From Ruminococcus flavefaciens (lineage in GTDB: Bacteria; Bacillota; Clostridia; Oscillospirales; Ruminococcaceae), in contig DBYI01000091.1 of assembly GCA_002310115.1 (NCBI GenBank), positions 1 through 57,043 on the forward strand: DNA of 57,043 nucleotides, read 5' to 3'. Made by a program: the position numbers and the translations under genes. Shown here in pieces: positions 1-7,430 of the stretch (positions within the stretch are counted from its first letter, which is position 1; each line of letters begins with the position of its first letter). The notes under the pieces are model-generated. The model ran no database searches. It worked only from the letters and a program-made list of their open reading frames with translations, and was not told the DNA's origin.

Positions 1-314
1 TTCTCATAAAAGTCCTTCTTGTTCTGATTGATAAGCGCCGCAGCGTTATTATCAATATCTACTGTATCACTGATAAACTCGTCAAGATCTTCATTGAACT
101 TTCCAATGGAATCTGCAAGTAATTCCTGCGTATTCACCGAAGCACGTACAATTCCCAATTCATTATATACATCACAAACAGAATTGTCAATTTTCAGAAT
201 TTTCTTGTTTAGATTCTGCAGTTCGTCCTGAAAAGCAACTACTTTCTTCTTTGATGCTTTCAATAGCCCGGGCATCTAATTTATATTTGATGCATATAAT
301 GATATCGTCGCCAT
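1..314 (-). pseudogene. N-terminus of a T7SS/LXG-like effector, with in-frame stop
   Basis: Reading leftwards from ATG at 314 (preceded by an AGGAAG ribosome binding site), the frame gives MATISLYASNIN, then a TAG codon at 276-278, then continues in the same frame as MPGLLKASKKKVVAFQDELQ and onward to the window edge. The product is a long helical, coiled-coil-rich segment with regularly spaced Leu/Ile and charged residues, as in the N-terminal trafficking domains of WXG100-associated (LXG-like) polymorphic toxins. Its orientation matches the WXG100 gene at 6041-6351, so this is probably the start of the main effector of the locus. The TAG may be a true nonsense mutation, or translation may restart at the ATG directly after it. 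No toxin domain is visible because the gene continues outside the window. The family assignment is inference from architecture and context. Confidence 0.55.
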
Positions 315-549
315 TCTTGACTTCCTTTCTGTATTATTCCTTTTTACTCAGTTTTCAATATTTCTCGCATCCGTAGTGTTCATTTGAAAAAACATCCTAC
401 GTTTTAGGCATTTTTATTTAAGCTCTAAAAATCATTAAGTTTTAACTAACATTTAGATTCTCTAGGCTCTCCTTGATATAGCCTCTTCTCTTTATTAACA
501 GTAACAGTGAAGTCGGTCATTTATGGAGTCTATCGGAATCTCATTTCAT

Positions 550-765
550 TCACTGTCTATTAATATATCTCCCTACACCCATATCAGATACAAAGTATGT
601 ATGATTATCTTCAACATGAAAGTTATAAAAAGTAACAGGAATGTCAGACGTTTCAGTTTTTATGAACTCTATTGGAATTTCGCTTCCTTCACTGTCTTTT
701 AAGATGTCGCACTCCGAAAACTCGGATGCTTTTACAAAGCCAAGCTCCTTTACAAAGAACGGATG
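550..765 (-). pseudogene. Orphan HINT-domain C-terminal remnant (cassette a), no toxin
   Basis: The frame opens at a His-Pro-Phe motif at 765, directly after a TGA. It reads through the second half of a pretoxin HINT (intein-like) domain, with NFHVEDNHTYFVSDMG in place of the usual NFQVEDNHTYYVG...VHNA. It then diverges into VGRYINRQ and stops. No toxin domain follows, so this cassette has lost its payload. There is no start codon or ribosome binding site at the opening. The DNA is closely similar to the HINT remnants beginning at 2985, 4016 and 5470. It is most likely a donor or relic cassette left by recombination. Confidence 0.6.
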
Positions 766-807
766 TCAATCTTGTGTTACTTAATTATTATACGTCATCA
801 AAAGAAC

Positions 808-1269
808 TCATGTATTTTCTATTTTATCCAGATAATATATCGTATCTTCATAATATAAAAGCGCTCTGTCGCCTAAATCAATTATCAGATAATCCGAAGG
901 ATAACAGAAATCAGACCATTTGTCACAAAACAATCTTGTGGAAACTTTTAATGCATTCTCATCATCATAACAAACGTTAATATAACCTTCAATATAATCT
1001 CGCATTTCCGTTTCCAACAAATACTTTGTAGCTCTTTCTGCTTCTTCATCTCCCCATCCGCAATCATTAGAAAGCACAGGTAATTTATGAGCTATGATAT
1101 CTTTAATAAAATAACTTAGCGGAAGTATTTCATTATCACAGTAACTATACCATATACCGCTCGTTTCTTCTTTAGATAATACTTTCATTTTAGATAATTG
1201 TTTTTCTGAAAATAAAGCAAAATCTTCATCTGTAAATCTACAACCATATGAAAAATCTTTAATCTCCAC
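808..1269 (-). CDS. Immunity protein paralogue (unnamed family), cassette b
   Basis: This acidic cytoplasmic protein of about 153 aa follows the toxin ORF at 1281-1754 and is probably its immunity partner. GTG at 1269 is preferred over the upstream TTG at 1284. The GTG lies about 6 nt after GAGAGGA and aligns with the start chosen for the paralogue at 3028-3489. Shared landmarks are a WYSYCDN segment, a CGWGDEE motif and a C-terminal SDYLIIDLGDRALLYYED stretch. Partial copies lie at 4059-4302 and 5513-5848. I do not recognise a named immunity family. The immunity role rests on its position directly after a HINT-linked toxin and on its copy-number variation. Confidence 0.65.
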   Translation of the reverse strand: MEIKDFSYGCRFTDEDFALFSEKQLSKMKVLSKEETSGIWYSYCDNEILPLSYFIKDIIAHKLPVLSNDCGWGDEEAERATKYLLETEMRDYIEGYINVCYDDENALKVSTRLFCDKWSDFCYPSDYLIIDLGDRALLYYEDTIYYLDKIENT

Positions 1270-1280
1270 TATTATTCCTC

Positions 1281-1754
1281 TCAAAAGATGTGTCCATCAA
1301 AACCTTTTTTTCCTTTTGACCAATCTCTAAATTTAATATGTGGCATACCATACTCATTATCAATCGGAAGGAATTGATAATCTTTTGCTTTAGGTAAACC
1401 TTTTCCTGAATATTTAGGCGTTTCTTTTAAATCTGGGAATGCTTCCTTTATTAATGCCTCAGCATCTGCTTTACTTTCAGCCACAAAATTATTTCCTTTT
1501 CCCTTAGCTTCTTTCAAATCTTTAATCGCTTTTTTCCATGAAGGACTTCCTGGTTTTCCTGTTTTTGGAATATCGCTGTAATTATTGGCATTATGAACAA
1601 ATACATTACATTCGCCGACATAATACGTATGATAATCTTCGACCTGGAAGTTATAAACAGTAACAGGTGAGTCTGTCGTTTCATTTTTAATGATCTCAAT
1701 CGATGTTGCTTTGCTGTCTGTTAAGATATCACCCCATCGACAGCTCATATGCAT
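1281..1754 (-). CDS. Polymorphic toxin cassette: HINT remnant plus C-terminal toxin (cassette b)
   Basis: The ORF carries a short end of the HINT domain (VYNFQVEDYHTYYVGECNVF, then VHNA) and a toxin domain of about 100 residues ending PHIKFRDWSKGKKGFDGHIF. The toxin domain is a paralogue of the one at 3492-4016 (shared NNYSDIPKTGKPGSPSWKKA). VHNA is the usual self-cleavage boundary of pretoxin HINT domains, so the toxin would be released after it. The upstream HINT sequence is shifted by one base relative to the intact copies near 1745, and the ORF abuts the end of the pentapeptide gene. There is no convincing start, so it is probably a silent donor cassette. I cannot assign the toxin activity; the conserved His and Asp near the C-terminus suggest a nuclease. 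Confidence 0.6.
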   Translation of the reverse strand: MHMSCRWGDILTDSKATSIEIIKNETTDSPVTVYNFQVEDYHTYYVGECNVFVHNANNYSDIPKTGKPGSPSWKKAIKDLKEAKGKGNNFVAESKADAEALIKEAFPDLKETPKYSGKGLPKAKDYQFLPIDNEYGMPHIKFRDWSKGKKGFDGHIF

Positions 1755-2318
1755 TTATAAATCTACTAAATCGTTACAATTAATAAATTTAATACCATCA
1801 TGATTTTGTTCAAAAAATGTATCTTTAAATGTACATTCTTCAAATATTACATCTTTAAATTTGCACGCTTTAAAGCTTACAGCATCAAAACTACACGTTT
1901 TAAATATAACTTTTTTTATTTCACCTTCTTCTAATCTTGTGAAATTACATTTAGTAAAACAACAGTTTTCAAACTTACAATTGTCAAGGATGATATCCAA
2001 AAAATCTGTTCTGAATGCTTTTAAATTATAAAAAGATGTTTCCCGTGCAATAACATAATCCCATGTTGCTTTTTGAAGCTGATTATTAATAAATATACAG
2101 TTTTCAAGTTCGCTTCCACTAAAATTAGAACGCGAACAGTACACAGAATCAAAGTTGCATTTAATAAATCTAACATCAACAAAAATACTGTCATTTAATT
2201 CATATCCAGTAAAATTAAAATTTTCAATATTAATATCTTCGTATTCAAGCTTACACTCTTGTTTACTTTCTCCTCTGCAATATTTTGAAAACGCTTTTAA
2301 TTCTTCTTCAAAATTCAT
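1755..2318 (-). CDS. Pentapeptide-repeat protein, likely immunity protein
   Basis: This 187-aa protein is built largely of A/C/N-F/L-x-x pentapeptide repeats (for example CNFDSVYCSRSNFSGSELEN and CKFENCCFTKCNFT), which fold as a right-handed beta-helix. ATG at 2318 follows a GGAGGTG-like site. It lies 16 bp after the stop of the CdiA-like toxin at 2335, the usual toxin-immunity order. Pentapeptide-repeat immunity proteins occur in polymorphic toxin loci. Its specific partner is inferred from adjacency. A general DNA-mimic or gyrase-protecting role is a less likely alternative given the context. Confidence 0.75.
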   Translation of the reverse strand: MNFEEELKAFSKYCRGESKQECKLEYEDINIENFNFTGYELNDSIFVDVRFIKCNFDSVYCSRSNFSGSELENCIFINNQLQKATWDYVIARETSFYNLKAFRTDFLDIILDNCKFENCCFTKCNFTRLEEGEIKKVIFKTCSFDAVSFKACKFKDVIFEECTFKDTFFEQNHDGIKFINCNDLVDL

Positions 2319-2334
2319 AATACACCTCCATATA

Positions 2335-2985
2335 TTACGGCCAGAAAATTACATTTTCTGTAAAACCTTTTTCTTCTACCGCAATTTTTAACATTGAAAT
2401 ATGCTCAGACGACATATTGGTGGTATCAACAATTACATTTTCACCATCAATCTCAATTTCTTTAGCAATTTTAGCCATTGCAGTTTCTAATTTAAATCCA
2501 CCTTTTTTAGGTTTAAAATTAGAATTGAATGACTTAACATCCCATTTTTTCCCTTTTCCATAATTTTCAATAAATTCCGCTTTTCCAGATGGATCTCTTA
2601 TTATATTTTTTAGTCTACCACCTTTCTCCAAACTTAATCCAACATTTCTTTCTAATTCTCCTTGTGCTATATCATATGGGTTCTTTGAACCTTGATGTGC
2701 AGGATCATTTGCCAAATCTTTATATTGTTCTTGAGTACGATTTCCTTTATATTCTCCAATATCTGTTTCATATTTTTCAGCGTTGTGTACGAAAACACGA
2801 TTGTTGCCGACATAATAAGTATGATTATCTTCAACCTGAAAGTTATAAACAGTAACAGGAATGTCAGTCGTTTCAGTTTTTATGGACTCTATTGGCATTT
2901 CATTGCCTTTACTGTCTGTTAAGATGTCGCCCTCTGACAGCTCGGATGCATTTACGAATCCGAGCTCCTTTACATAGAACGGATG
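2335..2985 (-). CDS. Polymorphic toxin cassette: HINT remnant plus CdiA-CT-like nuclease (cassette c)
   Basis: From His-Pro-Phe-Tyr-Val at 2985 the frame is open through the second half of a pretoxin HINT domain, ending NHTYYVGNNRVFVHNA. It continues into a toxin domain of about 140 residues. The toxin contains GRLKNIIRDPSGKAEFIENY, KKWDVKSFNS and a C-terminal VIVDTTNMSSEHISMLK. The pattern of an E in a GAEF-like motif, WDVK, and a late VIVD...N resembles the C-terminal tRNase domain of CdiA contact-dependent toxins (PF18451-like), in which Glu/Asp/Lys residues form the active site. ATG at 2898 is available but has no strong ribosome binding site. A TGA lies just before the HPFYV, so the cassette is an orphan rather than part of a full effector. 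The immunity gene follows at 1755-2318. Confidence 0.7.
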   Translation of the reverse strand, partial: HPFYVKELGFVNASELSEGDILTDSKGNEMPIESIKTETTDIPVTVYNFQVEDNHTYYVGNNRVFVHNAEKYETDIGEYKGNRTQEQYKDLANDPAHQGSKNPYDIAQGELERNVGLSLEKGGRLKNIIRDPSGKAEFIENYGKGKKWDVKSFNSNFKPKKGGFKLETAMAKIAKEIEIDGENVIVDTTNMSSEHISMLKIAVEEKGFTENVIFWP

Positions 2986-3027
2986 TCAATCTGGTGTTAC
3001 TTAATTATTATACGTCATCAGAAGAAC

Positions 3028-3489
3028 TCATGTATTTTCTATTTTATCCAGATAATATATCATATCTTCATAATATAAAAGTGCTCTGTCGCCGCAATCA
3101 ATTATCAGATAATCCGAAGGATAACAGAAATCAGACCATTTATCACAAAACAATCTTGTGGAAACTTTTAATGCATTTTCATCATCATAACAAACGTTAA
3201 TATAACCTTCTATATAATCTCGCATTATTGTTTCCAACAAGCACTTTGTAGTTCTTTCTGTTTCTTCATCTCCCCATCCGCAATCATTAGTAATAAGAGA
3301 CAACTTATCAAAACCTTTTTTTATAACAAACGAACTCAATGGTAACAGTTTATTATCACAGTAACTATACCAAATATCGCTTGCTGCTTCATCTGATAAT
3401 ACTTTTATTTGAGATAATTCTCTTTCTGAAAATAAAGCATATTTTACATCTGTAAAACGCCAACCATACTTAAAATCTATTATTTTCAA
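3028..3489 (-). CDS. Immunity protein paralogue, cassette d
   Basis: This paralogue of the 808-1269 product has the same length (about 153 aa), the same CGWGDEE and SDYLIIDCGDRALLYYED motifs, and a near-identical C-terminal half. The N-terminal half has diverged, which fits matching to a related but different toxin. TTG at 3489, about 7 nt after GGGAGGA, is the preferred start, and the stop of the toxin ORF lies immediately before it. The nearly identical 3' end, about 40 bp of spacer and the HINT fragment form one repeated block here and at the neighbouring cassettes. The immunity role is inferred from synteny. Confidence 0.65.
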   Translation of the reverse strand: MKIIDFKYGWRFTDVKYALFSERELSQIKVLSDEAASDIWYSYCDNKLLPLSSFVIKKGFDKLSLITNDCGWGDEETERTTKCLLETIMRDYIEGYINVCYDDENALKVSTRLFCDKWSDFCYPSDYLIIDCGDRALLYYEDMIYYLDKIENT

Positions 3490-3491
3490 AC

Positions 3492-4016
3492 TTATTCCTC
3501 CCAAAAAATATGTCCATTACAGCCATTTTGTTTTCCATTTGACCAATCCACAAACTTTATATGAGGCTTATTAAAATTATAACCTTTTTCAATAGGATGT
3601 ATTTGATAGTTTGATTTTGGAGCATTTGGATCATATGTTGAACATTTCTTTAAATTAGGCCTTGCTTCTTCTATTAGCTTTATTGCATCTGCTTGATTTT
3701 CAGTTACAAAATTATTTCCCTTTCCCTTAGCTTCTTTCAAATCTTTAACCGCTTTTTTCCATGAAGGACTTCCTGGTTTTCCTGTTTTAGGAATATCGCT
3801 GTAATTATTGGCATTATGAACAAGTACATTACATTCGCCGACATAATAAGTATGACTATCTTCAACCTGAAAGTTATAAACAGTAACAGGTGAGTCTGTC
3901 GTTTCATTTTTAATGAACTCAATCGGCATTTCATTGCCTTTACTGTCTGTTAAGATGTCGCCCTCTGACAGCTCGGATGCATTTACGAATCCGAGCTCCT
4001 TTACATAAAACGGATG
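3492..4016 (-). CDS. Polymorphic toxin cassette: HINT remnant plus C-terminal toxin (cassette d)
   Basis: The frame opens at HPFYV-like codons at 4016, directly after a TGA. It runs through the HINT C-terminal half (VEDSHTYYVGECNVLVHNA) into a toxin of about 105 aa related to the one at 1281-1754. The two toxins share the first half of the toxin domain. They differ in the middle (here KKCSTYDPNAPKSNYQIHPI) but share the ending PHIKFVDWSNGK...GHIFW. The first ATG is at 3929. Activity is unknown. The cassette is intact but lacks a secretion domain, so it would need recombination onto a full-length effector to be delivered, or could act only inside the cell. Confidence 0.62.
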   Translation of the reverse strand, partial: HPFYVKELGFVNASELSEGDILTDSKGNEMPIEFIKNETTDSPVTVYNFQVEDSHTYYVGECNVLVHNANNYSDIPKTGKPGSPSWKKAVKDLKEAKGKGNNFVTENQADAIKLIEEARPNLKKCSTYDPNAPKSNYQIHPIEKGYNFNKPHIKFVDWSNGKQNGCNGHIFWEE

Positions 4017-4058
4017 TCAATCTTGTGTTACTTAATTATTATACATCATCAGAAGAAC

Positions 4059-4302
4059 TCATGTATTTTCTATTTTTTCCAGATAATATATCATATCTTC
4101 ATAATATAAAAGCGCTCTGTCGCCGCAATCAATTATTAGATAATCCGAAGAATAGTAGAAATCAGACCATTTATCACTAAACAATCTTGCAGAAGATTTT
4201 AATGCATTTTCATCATCATAACACACCTTAATATAGTCTTCGAGATATTTTCGTATTTCTTTTTCAACAAACATTTTGTAGCTCATTCTGCTTCATAATC
4301 CC
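4059..4302 (-). pseudogene. Broken immunity gene remnant
   Basis: The C-terminal half of the 808/3028 immunity family is present (YLEDYIKVCYDDENALK, SDYLIIDCGDRALLYYED). The upstream part is gone. Where the paralogues read EEAERATK this copy reads GAA GCA GAA TGA, a stop codon, and a frame change follows. It sits between the HINT remnant starting at 4016 and the Imm1-like gene, and is probably a recombination leftover. Confidence 0.6.
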
Positions 4303-4377
4303 TAGCCTTATAGTTTTGGTGGTTCTTGCAAAATGAGGATAAAAAGTGTATTAGATTACTATTTGATTTATCATAGC

Positions 4378-4776
4378 TCAAAGAATTTCTTCAGTCCAAT
4401 TTACTTTCATAGATAGTATACCACATTTAATCCATTCATTAATAATTTCAATTCCTAAATCAAAAGAAATAAGGTATTTATTTGACATTAAAGAATAGTC
4501 TCCAAAATAAAACATGGTTTCACCCTGAGCATCCATATTACCAACTGCTGTAAGTTGAATTTCATAATCATCAGATTTATAGCATAAAACAGTTTGCTCG
4601 GCAAGACCTATACTAATCCTTCCAACGCCTTCAATAACAATATCTAAACCAAATGGAGCTTTAAAAATTTCCTGTGTTTCTTGTTTTATTTCGTTTAACT
4701 GATTGTATAAATCAAATATTTCTTTTTCTATTAGATTATATCCGTCAATACAATATTCTATATATGCTTTTTTCAT
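4378..4776 (-). CDS. Imm1-like immunity protein, partner of the deaminase toxin
   Basis: This 132-aa acidic protein has a central FGLDIVIEGVGRISIGLAEQ, a glycine/aromatic segment ETMFYFGDYSLM, and a C-terminal IINEWIKCGILSMKVNW. These match the layout of Imm1 (PF14430) immunity proteins, which end in a hydrophobic helix followed by a short V-x-W strand. Imm1 proteins typically neutralise SCP1.201/DddA-like deaminases, and the gene upstream (4781-5221) encodes such a deaminase, 4 bp away. It is probably cotranscribed with the toxin. The family call is from pattern memory and was not searched. Confidence 0.65.
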   Translation of the reverse strand: MKKAYIEYCIDGYNLIEKEIFDLYNQLNEIKQETQEIFKAPFGLDIVIEGVGRISIGLAEQTVLCYKSDDYEIQLTAVGNMDAQGETMFYFGDYSLMSNKYLISFDLGIEIINEWIKCGILSMKVNWTEEIL

Positions 4777-4780
4777 AATT

Positions 4781-5221
4781 TTATTTACCTCCGACTTCTA
4801 TCCATTTTAGTATTCCGCCTTTAAACTGCCAAATCACTTCATTTCCAGTAATATCTGGGAAATGAACATTAAGTGTATAACCTTCTGGAAGAATTCTGTT
4901 TAGATTAAATCTACACATAGCCCCAGTGTTACATGGTGGTTTATTAATATGCAATTCAGCTGTTGTTATTTTTTCTTGTATCATAATTGATGCGGCGTGA
5001 CCTTCTACGTGCGTTGGAATTTGAGCATTTAAACCTGAACCTTTTCCTCCAGGCAAAGTCTTTAAATATCCACCTGGTCCTGAAGCACCACTTTGTAATG
5101 ATATTTTTGCACCTCCTACTTCCATTACACCTTTGCACGGATCCCCTGATTTCCACTCAGGAACATTTGGATGAATAGAACTTCCTTCAGACGAAAGCTC
5201 AGAATTTGAATACGATTCCAA
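4781..5221 (-). CDS. DddA/SCP1.201-like deaminase toxin domain (HINT-linked, separated by a stop)
   Basis: About 146 residues carry deaminase signatures: THVEGHAASIM (HxE zinc/catalytic motif) and INKPPCNTGAMC (PC-x4-C zinc ligands), preceded by a Gly-rich GGYLKTLPGGKGSGL stretch. This order, including the THVEGHAA wording, is typical of the SCP1.201/DddA family of double-stranded DNA cytidine deaminase toxins. The upstream HINT remnant (5225-5470) is in the same frame and is separated from this ORF by one TAA codon, so the ancestral protein was a HINT-deaminase fusion. As read here the first codon is a TTG without a good ribosome binding site. The toxin may therefore be silenced. An Imm1-like gene follows. 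Confidence 0.75.
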   Translation of the reverse strand: MESYSNSELSSEGSSIHPNVPEWKSGDPCKGVMEVGGAKISLQSGASGPGGYLKTLPGGKGSGLNAQIPTHVEGHAASIMIQEKITTAELHINKPPCNTGAMCRFNLNRILPEGYTLNVHFPDITGNEVIWQFKGGILKWIEVGGK

Positions 5222-5224
5222 TTG

Positions 5225-5470
5225 TTAAATTCTTTGCTTCTCATATATAGATGATGCATTATGCACAAGTAACCCCATATCAGATACAAAATATGTATGA
5301 TTATCTTCAACCTGAAAGTTATAAACAGTAACAGGGAGATAAGTCGTTTCAATTTTTATGAACTCTATTGGCATTTCTGGCATTTCGCTGCCTTCACTGT
5401 CTTTTAAGATGTCACCATCTGACAACTCGAATGCATTTCCGAATCCGAGTTCCTTTACATAGAAAAGATA
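5225..5470 (-). pseudogene. HINT remnant of the deaminase cassette (cassette e)
   Basis: The frame opens at 5470, where the HPFYV of the other cassettes reads YLFYV. It runs through FGNAFELSDGDILKDSEGSE and NFQVEDNHTYFVSDMGLLVHNA to SSIYEKQRI, then stops at TAA (5225-5227). The reading frame beyond the stop is that of the deaminase domain. It is the second half of a pretoxin HINT autoprotease, closely matching the other copies in this region at DNA level. Confidence 0.65.
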
Positions 5471-5512
5471 TCAATTTGTTGTTACTTAATTATTATACGT
5501 CATCAAAAGAAC

Positions 5513-5848
5513 TCATGTGTTTTCTATTTTATCCAGATAATATATCATATCTTCATAATATAAAAGCGCTCTGTCGCCTAAATCAATTATCAGATAATCC
5601 GAAGGATAACAGAAATCAGACCATTTATCACAAAACAATCTTGTGGAAACTTTTAATGCATTTTCATCATCATACCAAACGTTAATATAACCTTCAATAT
5701 AATCTCGCATTTTCGTTTCCAACAAACACTTTGTAGCTCTTTCTGTTTCTTCATCTCCCCATCCGCAATCATTAGTAATAAGAGACAACTTATCAAAACC
5801 TATTTTTATAACAAACGTACTAAATGGTAACAGTTTATTATAACAGTA
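5513..5848 (-). pseudogene. 5'-truncated immunity gene
   Basis: This is a copy of the 808/3028 immunity family from within the N-terminal third to the normal end (CGWGDEETERATKCLL...DKIENT). Homology to the 3028-3489 gene continues up to about 5848 and then stops abruptly within the coiled-coil gene at 5806-6024. The immunity gene thus lost its start by recombination. An internal ATG at 5788 could give a 91-aa product, but nothing suggests translation. Confidence 0.6.
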
Positions 5849-6024
5849 AGGGAATTAAGAGCCTCTGTATGCTTTGCTATCTCTGCGTTGTAGCCGTTTA
5901 TATCGTTTATCAGCCGATTTTTTTCATTCCTAAGTTCATTAATCCTGTTGTCCTTGGAATTTATCTCCGAACATGCATCATAATATCTGTTTCCAGCATT
6001 GTTATAGTAGTATTCGTAATCCAT
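5806..6024 (-). pseudogene. Truncated coiled-coil partner gene of the WXG100 protein
   Basis: ATG at 6024 opens MDYEYYYNNAGNRYYDACSE and continues as a charged coiled coil for about 59 residues. The remaining 13 codons come from fused immunity-gene DNA. The gene starts 16 bp after the end of the WXG100 gene, as expected for the small helical chaperone/partner genes of LXG-type T7SS operons. The chimeric tail marks a recombination junction near 5848, so the ancestral gene was longer. Confidence 0.6.
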
Positions 6025-6040
6025 TTACTCACCCCTCAGA

Positions 6041-6351
6041 CTATTCCTCTGAAACAGGATTCCGGTTGAAATCAGCAAGAGCATCATCCAGCTGATTATA
6101 CGTATCGATTATACTGCTGATAACCTCATCGTTAAGCGTATTCAGAACATCCTTTAAGCTGCCTATTTTTTCAAGAATATGGTCGGTTTCAGATCTGTAT
6201 GCATTAGCTCCATGCCCATTCCAGCTTGAAAGAAGCGTGGAATTAATCTCATTGAATTTATCCTTTATTTCCTAGAATCTTTAATAGTTTCTGCGCTCTG
6301 ACTTACAAATCTTTTGAGTTTTTCAATATCAGTTTCAATAAATGCTCCCAT
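6041..6351 (-). pseudogene. WXG100-family protein, frameshifted
   Basis: ATG at 6351 follows AGGAGAG. The first frame reads MGAFIETDIEKLKRFVSQSA ETIKDSRK and hits TAA. A one-base shift near 6270 restores EIKDKFNEINSTLLSSWNGHG ANAYRSE. The SSWNGHGANAYRSE hairpin is the W-x-G motif of small ESX/WXG100 proteins, which pair with and escort T7SS effectors. Corrected length is about 103 aa, normal for the family. It is the first gene of the minus-strand toxin operon. No T7SS secretion machinery is in the window. Confidence 0.7.
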
Positions 6352-6735
6352 AGGCTTCTCTCCTCTTTTGATTTCTGATTATTTGCAACCTAAATTCAGA
6401 AATATATACTTATTTTTATTATACTTTCTTTTATAAAACAAAACAAGATTACTACTTTATTATTGTATAATAACTCATTTTTTTCAACATATTAGCAATC
6501 TTTATATCATATATAGAAATTATAAACTGCTCTCAAAAGCCGATTTTTCCACTTTTCGTGTTGTATGCTACTTATGAGAAGTTCGTCTGATAATCAAAGG
6601 TTATCAGACAAACTTCATTTCAGTCTAAATAACGAGTCTAAAAAAACAATAGTATATCAAAAACAGAATATTGACAGCAACAGCTATTAGTGATATAATC
6701 TGCTTGTAAATTAAATAAATGTTAGGAAAAACAAA
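6352..6735. promoter_or_regulatory. Intergenic region with a strong promoter for the 6736 gene
   Basis: No gene is seen. A consensus sigma-A promoter lies on the plus strand: TTGACA at 6671-6676, a 17-bp spacer, TATAAT at 6694-6699, about 36 bp before ATG 6736. An inverted repeat at about 6579-6618 (GTCTGATAA arms) could be a terminator or operator. A minus-strand promoter for the WXG100 operon must lie near 6370-6480, where the DNA is very AT-rich, but no single candidate stands out. Confidence 0.65.
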
Positions 6736-7380
6736 ATGAAAATAATAAAAAGAATATTTATCCTGAGCGGCATTGTAATGCTGCTTGCGTCACTTTTACT
6801 CTGTGTTTATAATATTTTACAGGACAGGACTGCAAAAGAACGCTCTCATGAAGTCTTATCTGAACTGAAACAGCTTATCCCCGAGACATCAACTGAGGGA
6901 AATACAATCAGTACAGATAATCCTGCCGACGACATATATTCAGACTATGAACAAGTCAATTCGTATTTAAAGCCTGAACCCATAGCGCTAAATGGACAAA
7001 AATACTGCGGAGTTATCATGCTCCCTGCACTTGGTCTTGAACTTCCCGTATGCGACAGCTGCACCTATGACGATCTGAATGTTTCACCTTGTCGTTTCAG
7101 CGGAAGCGCTTCGGACGATGACCTTATTATAGCAGCTCACAATTTCAGCAGCCATTTCGGACGTATCAGTGAACTCAACACAGGCGACGAGATCATATTC
7201 ACCGATACAAGCGGAAAAGCCTATAAGTACTGTGTAGAGGATATAAGAACTATCGACGGTTCCGATTCTGAAGAAATGATAAGTGGAAAAAGTACTGACT
7301 GGGATATTACCCTTTTCACCTGCAATCTAAGCGGACAGGCAAGAGTTGCAGTAAGAGGCTGCAAAACACAGAAAAAATAA
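6736..7380 (+). CDS. Sortase family protein, single-gene operon
   Basis: This 214-aa membrane-anchored transpeptidase has an N-terminal signal-anchor helix (about residues 5-27), a linker of about 50 residues and a sortase beta-barrel. Catalytic His lies in IIAAHNFSSHFG (about residue 137), Cys in ITLFTCNLSG (about residue 197) and Arg in ARVAVRG. The usual Gly before the catalytic His is Ala. It differs from the class C pilus sortases at 8497-9330 and 18153-18995: it is shorter and lacks their TLxTC-x-P-Y-G-x-N-x-HR motif and C-terminal membrane tail. It may anchor the finished pilus to the wall (a housekeeping or class B/D-like role), but the class is not certain. Confidence 0.75.
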   Translation: MKIIKRIFILSGIVMLLASLLLCVYNILQDRTAKERSHEVLSELKQLIPETSTEGNTISTDNPADDIYSDYEQVNSYLKPEPIALNGQKYCGVIMLPALGLELPVCDSCTYDDLNVSPCRFSGSASDDDLIIAAHNFSSHFGRISELNTGDEIIFTDTSGKAYKYCVEDIRTIDGSDSEEMISGKSTDWDITLFTCNLSGQARVAVRGCKTQKK

Positions 7381-7430
7381 AACATCTTCAGTTTGATATC
7401 AATCATGATATTGCTGAAGATGTTTTTTTA
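7381..7430. terminator. Bidirectional terminator between convergent genes
   Basis: Arms AACATCTTCAG (7381-7391) and CTGAAGATGTT (7414-7424) are followed by a run of T. The hairpin serves the plus-strand sortase and the minus-strand pilin operon. Confidence 0.8.

Noticed and set aside
28..231. 67-aa plus-strand ORF at the left edge
   Set aside because: Antisense shadow of the LXG-like effector start, which has the ribosome binding site and coiled-coil pattern.
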